Below, one piece after another: positions 25,786 to 34,624 of a DNA stretch of 64,000 nt. Position 1 is the first letter of the stretch, and each line of letters opens with the position of its first letter. The notes under the pieces are model-generated. The model was not told the origin of the DNA and made no database searches. It saw only the letters and a program-made list of their open reading frames with translations. Location: positions 3,658,001 through 3,722,000 of the forward strand of contig OZ241969.1 in NCBI GenBank assembly GCA_965204165.1, read 5' to 3'. The translations under genes were made by a program, and so were the position numbers. Source of the DNA: VYFG01 sp965204165 (lineage in GTDB: Bacteria > Pseudomonadota > Gammaproteobacteria > Arenicellales > Poriferihabitantaceae).

Positions 25786-27324
25786 TCAGCCAAATACTTC
25801 TTCGAATCTATTCTCAATAGCCCTGACCTCCTCGTCCGTCAGCGCCGCAAACTCCTTGCCAAGCGCGCGTTTTGACAGCCTGCCGTCATTCTGGTTCAAA
25901 AAGCGGATCAACAGGTCGACCCGCCTGTCCGGCATGTCGATACGGGATTTGATGAATTCATTCAGAAGATCATATTTCCTGAGGTATGCAACTTCTTCGG
26001 CCATCGTCCTGTTGACGGTTTCCTCGACACAATCAAAGAAAAACTCCGCCTGCCTGGTGGCGTCGAAATAGCGGTACAGATCAATTGTCTCGTTCACTAC
26101 CTCTACATTGTGTTTGACAGTCGGACGCCACGTGATGAGATCGAGCCTTGGCTTTGAGTAGTGTTCCAGCGTTTGGCGGTAGCCATCGATCCGATCCAGT
26201 ATGACCGCCGAGACCGGAAAGACCATTCCCTCGGGGATAAACCCCTTCTCGGCCAGTACATGGTGAAACAGGTAGCGATGGATGCGGCCGTTGCCGTCTT
26301 CAAACGGATGCATGAAGACAAAACCGAAGGCGATCAGGGTCGCTGCGAGTACTGCATCATAGTCGCTGTCCTTCAGCAGCCGGCTGGTCTCCATCAAACC
26401 GGACAACAGCGCTTCCAGATCTTCGTGCCGGGCTGAAATATGCACCGGTATCGGCAAGCCTGTTGCCCGGTCATGTTCCCCGACAAAGCCGCCTTCGATG
26501 CGGCGTCCCGGCAGGGTAAAGCGATGATCGGCGATCACGATGGACTGCAGGTGTTCCAGTTCTTCCACGCTGAGGGGGCGCTGACCGGCTTCGCCGATTA
26601 TTTTTCCCCAGCCCATGATGCGATTGTGCGGCGGCGATTCACCCTCGATCGTGTAGGAGGCCTTCGAATCTTTGAGCAGCAAAAAGGCGGCAGCCCTGCC
26701 CAGCAGATCCGGGTGGGTTTTGCCGATATGGTTCAATGCCGCCTGCGACAGGTTCATGGCAATCAACCCATCGAGTCTTTCGGTGCGCCTGATCAGGGGA
26801 CAGAAGTTCCGGGTGCCGGGCAGATTGTTGCGGACTCGGTGGCGCCTGGAATCGCGGGAAGGCCCCGGATATTGCAACGCATCGCTGATGAGAGGAATGA
26901 AGTTGCCCTGCGTTGCATCCGGCAGGTCCAGCCTGTTTTCACAGAGCCATTCGTACAGGAACCAGATCCGCCGGCTGTATGCACCGGTCGGTTCTGATTT
27001 CACAAGGTCTGCAATTCGCCGTGGTTCAACAGACCCGAACAGGGCTTTGAGAACGGCAAGATCAACTCCCTCGTATTTCAGCGCGAAGGTGAGGTGGCCT
27101 CGCAACGAGTCGTCGGGCCGATGACGGGGTGTGAACAGACGCCAGCGTCCCATTTCCCGCCTTCTGTGTTTGAGGCCGATGGCGCACAGGAAGTCCGGCA
27201 ATGGCACGGATAACGCGTGCTCCTTGATCAGTGCGGCGTATCCAACGGGGATCGCACCCCTTTCCAGCGTCGGAAAAGCGCGAAAAACGATTACGGATTG
27301 TGAATTTTTATTATAATTATCCAT
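25786..27324 (-). CDS. Fic family protein (probable AMP transferase)
   Basis: A 512-residue Fic protein. The active-site motif HPFEDGNGR starts at His339. An autoinhibitory-type motif SYTIEGE lies upstream near residues 222-228, before the Fic core, which makes it a self-inhibited (class II) Fic. Such proteins usually transfer AMP to a target hydroxyl. The base composition is visibly lower in GC than the flanking genes, and an AT-rich stretch lies upstream, suggesting recent transfer. No separate antitoxin gene is visible. Confidence 0.88.
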   Translation of the reverse strand: MDNYNKNSQSVIVFRAFPTLERGAIPVGYAALIKEHALSVPLPDFLCAIGLKHRRREMGRWRLFTPRHRPDDSLRGHLTFALKYEGVDLAVLKALFGSVEPRRIADLVKSEPTGAYSRRIWFLYEWLCENRLDLPDATQGNFIPLISDALQYPGPSRDSRRHRVRNNLPGTRNFCPLIRRTERLDGLIAMNLSQAALNHIGKTHPDLLGRAAAFLLLKDSKASYTIEGESPPHNRIMGWGKIIGEAGQRPLSVEELEHLQSIVIADHRFTLPGRRIEGGFVGEHDRATGLPIPVHISARHEDLEALLSGLMETSRLLKDSDYDAVLAATLIAFGFVFMHPFEDGNGRIHRYLFHHVLAEKGFIPEGMVFPVSAVILDRIDGYRQTLEHYSKPRLDLITWRPTVKHNVEVVNETIDLYRYFDATRQAEFFFDCVEETVNRTMAEEVAYLRKYDLLNEFIKSRIDMPDRRVDLLIRFLNQNDGRLSKRALGKEFAALTDEEVRAIENRFEEVFG

Positions 27325-27704
27325 ATCTATAAATTACGATTATCCTCAACCATTGATCAGGATACCATGAAAAACAAGTATTTTCTATGATAAATGATTA
27401 TATTATATCATATTTTGTGAAATATATTTGACTACAGGAGCCGAAACCTGATCTGAAAGTTGATGCCGGGTCTGCGCGGATACGGCGAGACCCGGGGCCG
27501 GACTCCGGATCCGGACAGATCAGCTACTCCAAACGAAAAATGACCCGGGGCATGATTCAACTCATGGACAGGTCTGGAAATGGCTAATTCGGTAATGCCT
27601 CCCAGCACACCCCAACCCGTCCATCAGGGCTGCTCACAAGACGAACCGAATGCATGGATTGCATGCGTGAAACAGGGGATATCACGCAAAGGCCGGCGCC
27701 CGGA
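27325..27704. other. AT-rich intergenic region upstream of the Fic gene
   Basis: Bases 27295-27440 are strongly AT-rich against the surrounding GC-rich DNA, with runs such as TTATATTATATCATATTTTG. The remainder to 27704 is of ordinary composition. No gene, terminator or clear repeat was found. It probably holds the fic promoter, and its composition marks one edge of a foreign segment. Confidence 0.55.
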
Positions 27705-29240
27705 TCAGTACCAGGCATCCGGCAGTTCGCGCTTCCTTCGTGCCAGGAAATCATCCAAGGCGTCCTTCATCGCCACGTCCATGGCCGGCGGCTGATAGGA
27801 CGTGAGGATCTCTTTCCAGCGTTCATGGGCCCGCCGCACGGCATCCATCGAACCCGCGTCCTCCCACTGCTCAAAGCTCTCGGTATCCGAGATCTCGGAC
27901 TCAAAGAACGCGGTCTCGTAGTTTCGCATCGTGTGTCCGCAGCCGAGGAAATGGCCCGCCGGCTCCACCTCGCCGTAGGCATCCCGGGCCAGAGCGTTCT
28001 CATCCACCGGCAGACCGTTGAGAAGGACCTGGTAGGCACCCAGCCGATCGGCGTCCATCACCAGCTTTTCATATCCCGTCACCAGGCCGCTTTCCAGCCA
28101 GCCCGCGGCGTGCAGCACGAAATTGGCCCCGCCGAGTACCGTGGACAGCATGGAGTCCGCGCTTTCCGCGGCTGCCTGGGCGTCGGGCAGTTTGGATGCC
28201 GTCAGCGATCCGCCGCAGCGAAGGGGCAGGTTCAGCCGCCGTGCCAGCTGGCCGATGACCAGGTTGGACATCACCGGCTCCGGCATGCCGAAGGTGGGCG
28301 CGCCGCTTCGCAGGCTCATGGAGGAAAGGAAATTCCCGAGCACGAACGGCGCCCCCGGACGGACGATCTGGGTGAAGGCGCACACCATCATCGCCTCCGC
28401 CAGGGCCTGCGCGATCGAGGCTGCGGTGGTCACCGGTCCCATGGCGCCGCTGAGGATGAACGGGACCCCGACAAGTCCCTGCCCTGCCCCGCAATAGACC
28501 CGGGCGGCCTCGGTCACCACCTTGTCGACCATCAGCGGGGAGTTGGTGTTCACGTTTCCCATGATCACGCAGTGCTCCTGCATGAACCCGTCGCCGAAGA
28601 CCACCCGCGCCATGTCCACCGAGTCCTGGGCGCGCGACATTGCGGTGATCGCGCCGAGGAACGGCTTGTCGCTGTACACCAACTGGTTGTACACCATGTC
28701 CAGATGGCGCTTGGACACCGGCACGTCGCAGGGTTCGCAGATCACGAGCCCGGTGTGGTGCAGCGACGGCATGGACCAGGCCAGCTGGACCAGGTTCGCG
28801 TGATCCCGGATGGTGCCGTAGCGGCGTCCGCCCTCGAGATCCCGCACGAAAGGGGGGCCGTAGACGGGAGCGAAGACCTGGCTGGCACCGCCGATCTCCA
28901 CATTGTGCGCCGGGTTGCGCGCATGCTGGATGAATACGGGCGGCGCCGTGCTGCAGAGTGACCGGGCCATCCCCGCCGGCATCCGGACCCTGGTGCCGTC
29001 GACATCGGCGCCGGCCTGCCGCCACAGTCTGAGCGCCTCCGGGTCGGCGCGGAACTCGATGCCTACTTCCTCGATCAGCCAGTCCGCCTGCCGTTCCAGC
29101 ATGACGAGACCCTCCTCCTCGAGAAATGCGTAGAACGGTATCCGGCGCGAGATGTAGGCAGGTGCGGACGGGGAGGCACGCTCACGGCGTGCACCGCGGC
29201 CACCCCTGGCTTTTCTCGCGGTATCGGCTTTTCGTGGCAT
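27705..29240 (-). CDS. MttB family (non-pyrrolysine) corrinoid methyltransferase
   Basis: A 511-residue TIM-barrel methyltransferase of the trimethylamine methyltransferase (MttB) family. Conserved stretches include MYNQLVYSDKPFLGAITA (here MVYNQLVYSDKPFLG), GNVNTNSPLMVD, SGAMGPVTTAASIAQALAE and FLGCGHTMRNYETAFF near the C-terminus. The ORF is uninterrupted, so it lacks the in-frame UAG pyrrolysine codon of true MttB. Non-pyrrolysine members demethylate quaternary amines such as glycine betaine onto a corrinoid protein. No corrinoid protein gene is nearby, so the acceptor is unknown. Confidence 0.86.
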   Translation of the reverse strand: MPRKADTARKARGGRGARRERASPSAPAYISRRIPFYAFLEEEGLVMLERQADWLIEEVGIEFRADPEALRLWRQAGADVDGTRVRMPAGMARSLCSTAPPVFIQHARNPAHNVEIGGASQVFAPVYGPPFVRDLEGGRRYGTIRDHANLVQLAWSMPSLHHTGLVICEPCDVPVSKRHLDMVYNQLVYSDKPFLGAITAMSRAQDSVDMARVVFGDGFMQEHCVIMGNVNTNSPLMVDKVVTEAARVYCGAGQGLVGVPFILSGAMGPVTTAASIAQALAEAMMVCAFTQIVRPGAPFVLGNFLSSMSLRSGAPTFGMPEPVMSNLVIGQLARRLNLPLRCGGSLTASKLPDAQAAAESADSMLSTVLGGANFVLHAAGWLESGLVTGYEKLVMDADRLGAYQVLLNGLPVDENALARDAYGEVEPAGHFLGCGHTMRNYETAFFESEISDTESFEQWEDAGSMDAVRRAHERWKEILTSYQPPAMDVAMKDALDDFLARRKRELPDAWY

Positions 29241-29410
29241 GGGACGGCGCAGCGGCGCAGGCGGTGGGCACGACGCCCGACCCAGTCAGTATAGCAATCC
29301 GCGAATCCCTCCCTTTCCTGTTTGCGGTATGGAATGTTCCGATCAGGTCGCCAGAGAAAAGACAGCTTCCCTTTGCGGGTGGAGTACCCGCCTGGCAGAT
29401 GAAATCCGGT

Positions 29411-29725
29411 TCAGATCGAGTGATGCAGGTGGCCGGATGTATCGCTAAAAAACTCGTCGTTGAAAAGTTCGTCGTCGTCGTCCCACCCGAGGTCGCGAAA
29501 CCACTTGCGTTCCAGGTAGGCGTTGAGCCTGCGCCTGGTCTCGAGCTTGCCGGTCCGGCGGGCCGCCGTGCCGTTGGGTGCGGGATTGGCGACGCCTTGC
29601 GTCATCTCAACGGGAGTTCCTTCTTCCGGAAGGTCCAGGTCAACGTCCGATTCCAGTGCCTCATCTTCGTCGAACAAATCAAACTCATCATCCACAGAGG
29701 GACTGTCTTTCTCTTTGCTCATCAT
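29411..29725 (-). CDS. small acidic protein resembling the PA3496 family
   Basis: A 104-residue soluble, very acidic protein (DDEFDLFDEDEALESDVDLDLPEE) with a conserved-looking basic core GKLETRRRLNAYLERKWFRDL. The RRRL-x2-YLE pattern recalls the PA3496-type proteins of gammaproteobacteria, a family of poorly defined function annotated as linked to envelope integrity. It stands alone, 137 bases beyond the end of the aldo/keto reductase gene. The assignment is tentative. Confidence 0.55.
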   Translation of the reverse strand: MMSKEKDSPSVDDEFDLFDEDEALESDVDLDLPEEGTPVEMTQGVANPAPNGTAARRTGKLETRRRLNAYLERKWFRDLGWDDDDELFNDEFFSDTSGHLHHSI

Positions 29726-29862
29726 CGATTACCAGGAAAACGATAACCTGATGCTAATTATCGGAAGAATGAGGGAAATCGCAACAAAAATTTTCCCATC
29801 AGGCGGGGTTTTTGTAGTCAGAAATTCTTATGATTCCGCCGCGAAATTGGCCCGGAATTTGT

Positions 29863-30843
29863 TCAGCCGGCCTCCCGCCGCTCTTCCAGCCTGTCGGTGG
29901 CCAGGGCGGGCTCCCTCGACAGCGAACTGATCCGGGCCCGCAGTTCCGGTGTCATCTCCACCCTGAGGCAGTCCAGGGAAGGCTGAAGCTGGGCCACGTC
30001 CCTCGCACCGAGAATGGGGCAGGTCACCTGGGGGTGCGACCTCACCCATGCCACGGCGAGGGATACCGGATGGATCCCCATGGTGCCGGCGAATTCGGTG
30101 AAGCGGGAGGCGACCTCGTACACCCAGGGCTCACCGTAACGGGCGCCGTAACCCTCGTTGTCCACCAGCCGCCCCTCTGCGGGACTGAGACCGGTGCCGT
30201 ACCTGCCGCTCAGTAGACCGCCGCCCACGGGTCCGTAACTGACCACCGCCAGCTCCTCCGCCATCGCCAGGGGGAGAATCTCCGACTCTGCCTGGCGCTT
30301 CACCAGGTTGTACATCGGCTGGATCACATCGAATCGGGGCCATCCGTTCATCACCGAGATGCCGAGTCCCTTCATCAGCTGCCAAGCCGCGTAGTTGCTT
30401 GCGCCCAGGATCAGCACCTTGCCCTGGCGGACCAGGTTTTCCAGGCAGCGGAGAATCTCCTCCAGGGGCACGGCATCCAGCCACTGGTGCATGTAGAGGA
30501 GATCCAGACGGTCCGTGCCAAGCCGCTTCAGGCTGTCTTCCACCGCACGCTGGATGTGCCGCCTGCTGGCGCCCCGGTCGTTGGGCCCCTCGCCCATGGC
30601 CATGCCGACCTTGGAGGCGATGACGAGTTCATCCCGCTCACCCGCCATGCAGCGCCCGAGGAGGCGCTCCGCCTCCCCATGGCTGTAGACGTCGGCACAG
30701 TCGAAAAAGTTGATGCCCGCGTCCCGTGCGGCCCGGTAGAGCTTCGCGGATTCGCCGGCATCCGCATCCCCGCCGAAGGACATGGTGCCGAAACAGAGTT
30801 CGGAAACCTGCACACCGGTCCTGCCCAGTGCCTTGAACTGCAT
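29863..30843 (-). CDS. aldo/keto reductase
   Basis: A 326-residue NADPH-dependent reductase of the aldo/keto reductase superfamily. The catalytic tetrad is visible as Asp and Tyr in FFDCADVYSHGEAE, Lys in VIASKVGMA and His in DLLYMHQWLD. The cofactor-binding end is VAWVRSHPQVTCPILGARD. Length is typical of the YghZ/voltage-gated-beta-like subgroup. The physiological substrate is not indicated by the neighbours. Confidence 0.9.
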   Translation of the reverse strand: MQFKALGRTGVQVSELCFGTMSFGGDADAGESAKLYRAARDAGINFFDCADVYSHGEAERLLGRCMAGERDELVIASKVGMAMGEGPNDRGASRRHIQRAVEDSLKRLGTDRLDLLYMHQWLDAVPLEEILRCLENLVRQGKVLILGASNYAAWQLMKGLGISVMNGWPRFDVIQPMYNLVKRQAESEILPLAMAEELAVVSYGPVGGGLLSGRYGTGLSPAEGRLVDNEGYGARYGEPWVYEVASRFTEFAGTMGIHPVSLAVAWVRSHPQVTCPILGARDVAQLQPSLDCLRVEMTPELRARISSLSREPALATDRLEERREAG

Positions 30844-31013
30844 AGGATTATCGTCCAGAGGGGAATCCGCCCATTATTGCATGAATGTCCTGGCCCCCGG
30901 CGGGAAGGACTCCGCGCCGGGGTATCCCGCCCGGACATCCGCCGCCCCGGCAACGTCCGGCAGCCCGGCCGAAGAACCATGCTGCCGGAATGGTGCGTCT
31001 GGGAGCAAAGGGA

Positions 31014-31874
31014 TTACCCGAGGTAGTCCCTGATCCAGCGTTCAAATGCCTCTTCCCGGGTGAGCCCGGCCATCCAGGACTTGTCCGGCACCCCCGCAAG
31101 CGCCCCCGGGGGCGTGCCCTCCCGCAGTGCCTTCATGGTTTCATGGACGGCCAGGTACGCTGCCAGGACCGGCTGGTGCCCCCTGAGACAGACCCGCACG
31201 CCACAGGACGCAAGGTATTCCGGGTCCATGATCTCGGCGCCGGCACCGCCCAGCATGAGCGGCAGCCCGGCGGCCCGGGCCAGTGCCTCGAGCTCGGCTT
31301 TCTGCTTCACCCCGATCAGGAACAGCGCGTCCACGCCGGTGTCCTGGTAGGCGTGCATCCGGTTTACGGCGTCCTTCACCCCGTTCACCGCAACCGCGCT
31401 GGTGCGAGCGGCGATGACGAGTGAGCCGTCCTGCCGCCCGGCCACCGCGGCCCGCATCTTGCCGGCACCCTCCTCAAGGGACACAAGGGCGGTCCGGCCC
31501 CCGCTGCCGAACGGCCGCGGCAACTCGGTGTCCTCGATGGACAGGCCGGATACTCCGGCGGTTTCCAGTTCCTCCACCGTGCGCATGACGTTGAGGGCAT
31601 TGCCGTAGCCGTGATCGGCATCCACCAGCAGGGGGATCTTCGAACCGCGGCAGATCCGGTAGGCCTGGCCGGCGAATTCGCTCAGGGTCAGCAGAATGTG
31701 ATCCGGGTCGCCCAGCACCGCCAGGGAAGCGACCGACCCTGCGAACATGCCGCATTCGAATTCGAGGCTCTCGGCGATGCGCGCGGAAACCGGGTCGAAC
31801 ACCGATGCGGGGTGGACGCAGGACTGGCCTTCCAGGATGGCCCTGAACCCTTGCCTTCTCGATTCCCAACGCAT
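31014..31874 (-). CDS. isocitrate lyase/PEP mutase superfamily enzyme, oxaloacetate decarboxylase-like
   Basis: A 286-residue TIM-barrel protein of the PEP mutase/isocitrate lyase superfamily. It shows HPASVFDPVSARIAESLEFECGMFAGSVASL, LLVDADHGYGNALNVMRTVEELE with the metal-binding Asp residues, and SIEDTELPRPFG. These resemble the Pseudomonas PA4872-type oxaloacetate decarboxylase more than methylisocitrate lyase, since the catalytic Cys loop (KKCGH) is absent. The reaction is therefore probably decarboxylation of a 2-oxo acid, with moderate certainty. It is a single gene on its strand. Confidence 0.75.
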   Translation of the reverse strand: MRWESRRQGFRAILEGQSCVHPASVFDPVSARIAESLEFECGMFAGSVASLAVLGDPDHILLTLSEFAGQAYRICRGSKIPLLVDADHGYGNALNVMRTVEELETAGVSGLSIEDTELPRPFGSGGRTALVSLEEGAGKMRAAVAGRQDGSLVIAARTSAVAVNGVKDAVNRMHAYQDTGVDALFLIGVKQKAELEALARAAGLPLMLGGAGAEIMDPEYLASCGVRVCLRGHQPVLAAYLAVHETMKALREGTPPGALAGVPDKSWMAGLTREEAFERWIRDYLG

Positions 31875-32215
31875 CAGTGTCTCTTCTCAGACGCCCCTGG
31901 CCGGCGGACGCGCAGGGACGGGACACCCCAAGCAGACGTCTCCCTGCGACATAACGGGTACGCCCTCAATCAATCCGCAAACCAGCCAGGAAACAGCCAT
32001 GGGCACGCAGTGTACTTGAGCGTCCCGGGAATTTCACCCGCCTGGAAGACGTTCTGTAACCGGTTGATCCGCCGGTGGACGGACTGGTCCCGATTCAGGT
32101 GGCTTGGCACACTGCGGGACCGTCAGTCGAATTCGATGGCGCCCCTCGGTCAGCTCCTTGGAGAAGCCAGGGCCGGTCAGTCTTGTGGCGGTTCTGATGC
32201 ATTCGGGTTATTTTC
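31875..32215. other. intergenic region upstream of zur
   Basis: The 340 bases between the PEP-mutase-family gene and the Zur operator contain divergent start regions for both neighbours. No RNA gene, repeat or convincing coding frame was seen. The long upstream extension of the Fur-family ORF (from 32104) is not credible because it would cross the operator. Confidence 0.4.
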
Positions 32216-32230
32216 TGTTACATTATAACA
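32216..32230. promoter_or_regulatory. putative Zur box in front of the Fur-family gene
   Basis: TGTTA-CATTA-TAACA is an inverted repeat with perfect 5-bp arms and an AT-rich centre, ending 23 bases before the start codon at 32254. It resembles the gammaproteobacterial Zur operator (a GTTATA-N-TATAAC type core), so autoregulation is likely. Confidence 0.6.
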
Positions 32231-32253
32231 ACCAACCCAAGCGCCACATCCGC

Positions 32254-32736
32254 ATGAAATCAAGCCTCCCGGCCTCCCACTTTCCGGAGCACAATCACCA
32301 GCGCGGCATCAGCAGCGCGGTATCCCGTGCCGAGTCCATCTGCGAACGGAAAGGGCAACGGTTCACCGGCCTGAGGAAGCAGGTGTTCAAGCTGGTATGG
32401 TCCAACCATGAACCGGTGACGGCCTACGACCTGCTCAAGCAACTGCGCCGGGAAAAGGAGAACGCAGAGCCGCCCACGGTCTACCGGGCGCTGGAGTTTC
32501 TCCAGCATCTCGGCCTGGTTCACCGGATCGAGTCGCTCAATGCCTACATCGGCTGCGATCACCCGGACCGGGAGCACGTTTCCCAGTTCCTGATCTGCGT
32601 GCGCTGCAACAAGGCGGTGGAGATTGCCGATGACGGCACCATGATAAGGGGCATACTGTCGAAGGCGGATGAACTCGGCTTCCAGGTCCACTCCCAGACC
32701 GTGGAGATTGCCGTGACATGCCGGTCCTGCCGGTAA
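32254..32736 (+). CDS. zur: Fur family transcriptional repressor, probably Zur
   Basis: A 160-residue Fur-family regulator. It has a winged helix (TGLRKQVFKLVWSNHEPVTAYDLL), the recognition segment PPTVYRALEFLQHLGLVHRIESLNAYIGC, the histidine-rich metal site CDHPDREHVSQFLIC, and structural-zinc cysteines in CVRCN and the C-terminal CRSCR. The NAYIGC-DHP pattern fits Zur better than Fur. The start at 32254 (MKSSLPASHF) lies just behind a palindrome of Zur-box type. No znuABC genes are present here. Confidence 0.82.
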   Translation: MKSSLPASHFPEHNHQRGISSAVSRAESICERKGQRFTGLRKQVFKLVWSNHEPVTAYDLLKQLRREKENAEPPTVYRALEFLQHLGLVHRIESLNAYIGCDHPDREHVSQFLICVRCNKAVEIADDGTMIRGILSKADELGFQVHSQTVEIAVTCRSCR

Positions 32737-32814
32737 TTAATGGAGCCGGCTCGTCCCGATCCCCTTGCTCCTCCGGGTGTCAGGGCGACAGACAGGCAGC
32801 GGCTGCGGTGATGT

Positions 32815-33402
32815 TCAGCGGTCCTTCCTGACGATCTTCCAGCCGGTGATCATCGGCTTGATCAGGTTCTCCCGTTTCCAGACGAGATAGAACAGGATCG
32901 CAGCGACATGCAACCCTGCCAGGGCGAGCAGGATCCGCGCGTTCAGGTGGTGAATTTGACCGATCGATCCGCGTGTGCCGGAGGACACCAACCCGGCCAG
33001 AGGCCCCTCGGCAAACAGGCCGTCGTCCTCGGAGAACAGCCCGGTGATCACCTGTACCGCCAGGGAAAGAAGAATGGCAATCACCGACAGGGCGCCCACC
33101 GGGTTGTGGCCGGCCACGCCGCTCGGCGACCGACGGAACATGCCGCGCAGATAGCAGGCAAGGTCCGTCGGGGACACCAGCAGGGCGCGGAATCGGACCG
33201 GCCCGGGGCCGGCAAAGCCCCAGTAGATCCGGATCAGCAGGAGCGTCCCCGTGGTGTATCCCAGGTACATGTGATAGTCGATGGTGTCGAAATCACGGTA
33301 CTGGCCGAGCAGCCAGCCGACGGTGACCGTGATCACCAGGAGCCAGTGCCAGGCCCTGATCAGGGGATCCCAGACCTTGCGCTGCTCATAGGATTCCTGC
33401 AT
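32815..33402 (-). CDS. cytochrome b561-type diheme membrane protein
   Basis: A 195-residue membrane protein with four to five hydrophobic segments and His ligands placed for heme b (RAWHWLLVITVTVGWL, FDTIDYHMYLGYTTGTLLLI, GQIHHLNARILLALAGLHVAAILFYLVWK). It belongs to the bacterial b561/Ni-hydrogenase cytochrome b family. It lies downstream of the cytochrome c' gene on the same strand (109-base gap) and could reduce that periplasmic protein from the quinone pool. The ATG at 33402 (MQESYEQ) is preferred. Confidence 0.85.
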   Translation of the reverse strand: MQESYEQRKVWDPLIRAWHWLLVITVTVGWLLGQYRDFDTIDYHMYLGYTTGTLLLIRIYWGFAGPGPVRFRALLVSPTDLACYLRGMFRRSPSGVAGHNPVGALSVIAILLSLAVQVITGLFSEDDGLFAEGPLAGLVSSGTRGSIGQIHHLNARILLALAGLHVAAILFYLVWKRENLIKPMITGWKIVRKDR

Positions 33403-33511
33403 GGCGGTCTTGTCCTGCTGTACCCTGCCCGGCACGGACCGGCCTGCGGCTCAGGCGGGTCCGGGATCGCCGGGCGGGGTCGTCATGTTCCCCCGGAGAC
33501 CTGCGCCTTTC

Positions 33512-33994
33512 CTAGAAATCCTTCGCGCGATAGTCGTCGTGACAACCCTTGCAGGACCCCCCGACGGACCGGACCGCACCTCTCAGGCTGTCGAGCCCGT
33601 CCCCGGCAACCAGCGAAATCTCAAGAGCAGCATCCTTCATTGCCTGGGATTTCTCGCCGACCTCCGAACCGGCCTCCCAGATCGTGGACTTGGCCCGGGT
33701 CTTGCCCTCGCGCGCCTCGTTGTGGGAATCGGGCGGCCACATGCGCGCACCGCTCAGGTTGGCCACGGCGTTCAGGTTTTCCGCCAGCTGGGACGCCAGC
33801 GCGGCATCGTACTCGAGGTCGCCCTTTGCCATGGCGAAGAGCGGTCCGGCATAGTGGCTGTAGAGCTGCATTGCACCCCGCCGCGCCTTGATGGCCTTGT
33901 CGGTGGCATCGTCCGCCAGTGCCTCGGGCACCGCGGTGAACAGGGCCGCGGCCATCAGCGCCGGGGCTGCCAGGGCTTTGTGAACTGCATTCAT
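33512..33994 (-). CDS. cytochrome c'
   Basis: A 160-residue periplasmic heme protein. A signal peptide (MNAVHKALAAPALMAAALFTAVPEALA) precedes a four-helix domain, and the single heme site CKGCH lies near the C-terminus (GGSCKGCHDDYRAKDF), the arrangement unique to cytochromes c'. These proteins bind NO and are thought to protect against nitrosative stress. AAGGAG is present at a good distance from the ATG. The b561 gene follows as the probable electron donor. Confidence 0.93.
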   Translation of the reverse strand: MNAVHKALAAPALMAAALFTAVPEALADDATDKAIKARRGAMQLYSHYAGPLFAMAKGDLEYDAALASQLAENLNAVANLSGARMWPPDSHNEAREGKTRAKSTIWEAGSEVGEKSQAMKDAALEISLVAGDGLDSLRGAVRSVGGSCKGCHDDYRAKDF

Positions 33995-34132
33995 GAATCG
34001 CTACTCCTTAAGGAATGGTCAGTGGATGGACTGTACTTTAGCATACTCAAATATTTGTGTTGTCGCCAAGGGCGGAGGTCCGGCGGGATGGATTGCCCGG
34101 TCCTTGCCGCGGGTTCACCGAGTCAGGCGGGA

Positions 34133-34594
34133 TCAGTAGATACCCGCATCAAGGCCAGCCGCCATCTGCATGCCCAGTTCCTCGCACTGCCCGAGAAACT
34201 CGTCGCGGAATTCACCCCGCATCACCAGGGTATCGGCAATTGGCTTCCAGCGAAGCCCGGTGATGATTTTCTCCATGCTGCTCCGGGCGCCCTGCCCGTC
34301 CAGGCCACCCTTGACATAGAGCGCGCAGGGCATGGCCTCGGTCTGCTCGAGGCAGGGATAGTAGATGCGCTCGAAGAAATCCTTGATGAGCCCGCTCATG
34401 TAGCCGAAGTTCTCGGTGGTGCCCACGATCACCGCATCCGCATCCAGCACGTCCGAAGGCTCCGCCTGGAGGGGTTCCCGCACTACCAGCCGGATGTCAT
34501 CGAAGGCGTCGTTCGAGGCGCCCTGCACCACTGCATCACGCAGCCGTATGCAGTTGTCGGAGGGGCAGTTGGCGACGATAAGCAGCGTGGGCAA
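34133..34594 (-). CDS. flavodoxin-like/NADPH-dependent FMN reductase family protein
   Basis: A 153-residue flavodoxin-fold protein. The N-terminal strand-loop LLIVANCPSDNCIRL stands where the FMN phosphate loop is expected. VLDADAVIVGTTENFGYMSGLIKDFFERIYYPC matches the second flavin-contact region of the family. It probably carries or uses FMN in electron transfer or quinone reduction. It precedes no clear partner; the multicopper oxidase gene lies 30 bases upstream on the same strand. Confidence 0.78.
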   Translation of the reverse strand: MPTLLIVANCPSDNCIRLRDAVVQGASNDAFDDIRLVVREPLQAEPSDVLDADAVIVGTTENFGYMSGLIKDFFERIYYPCLEQTEAMPCALYVKGGLDGQGARSSMEKIITGLRWKPIADTLVMRGEFRDEFLGQCEELGMQMAAGLDAGIY

Positions 34595-34624
34595 GGCCTT
34601 CAGCCAGTCAGGGGTTCTCCTGGT

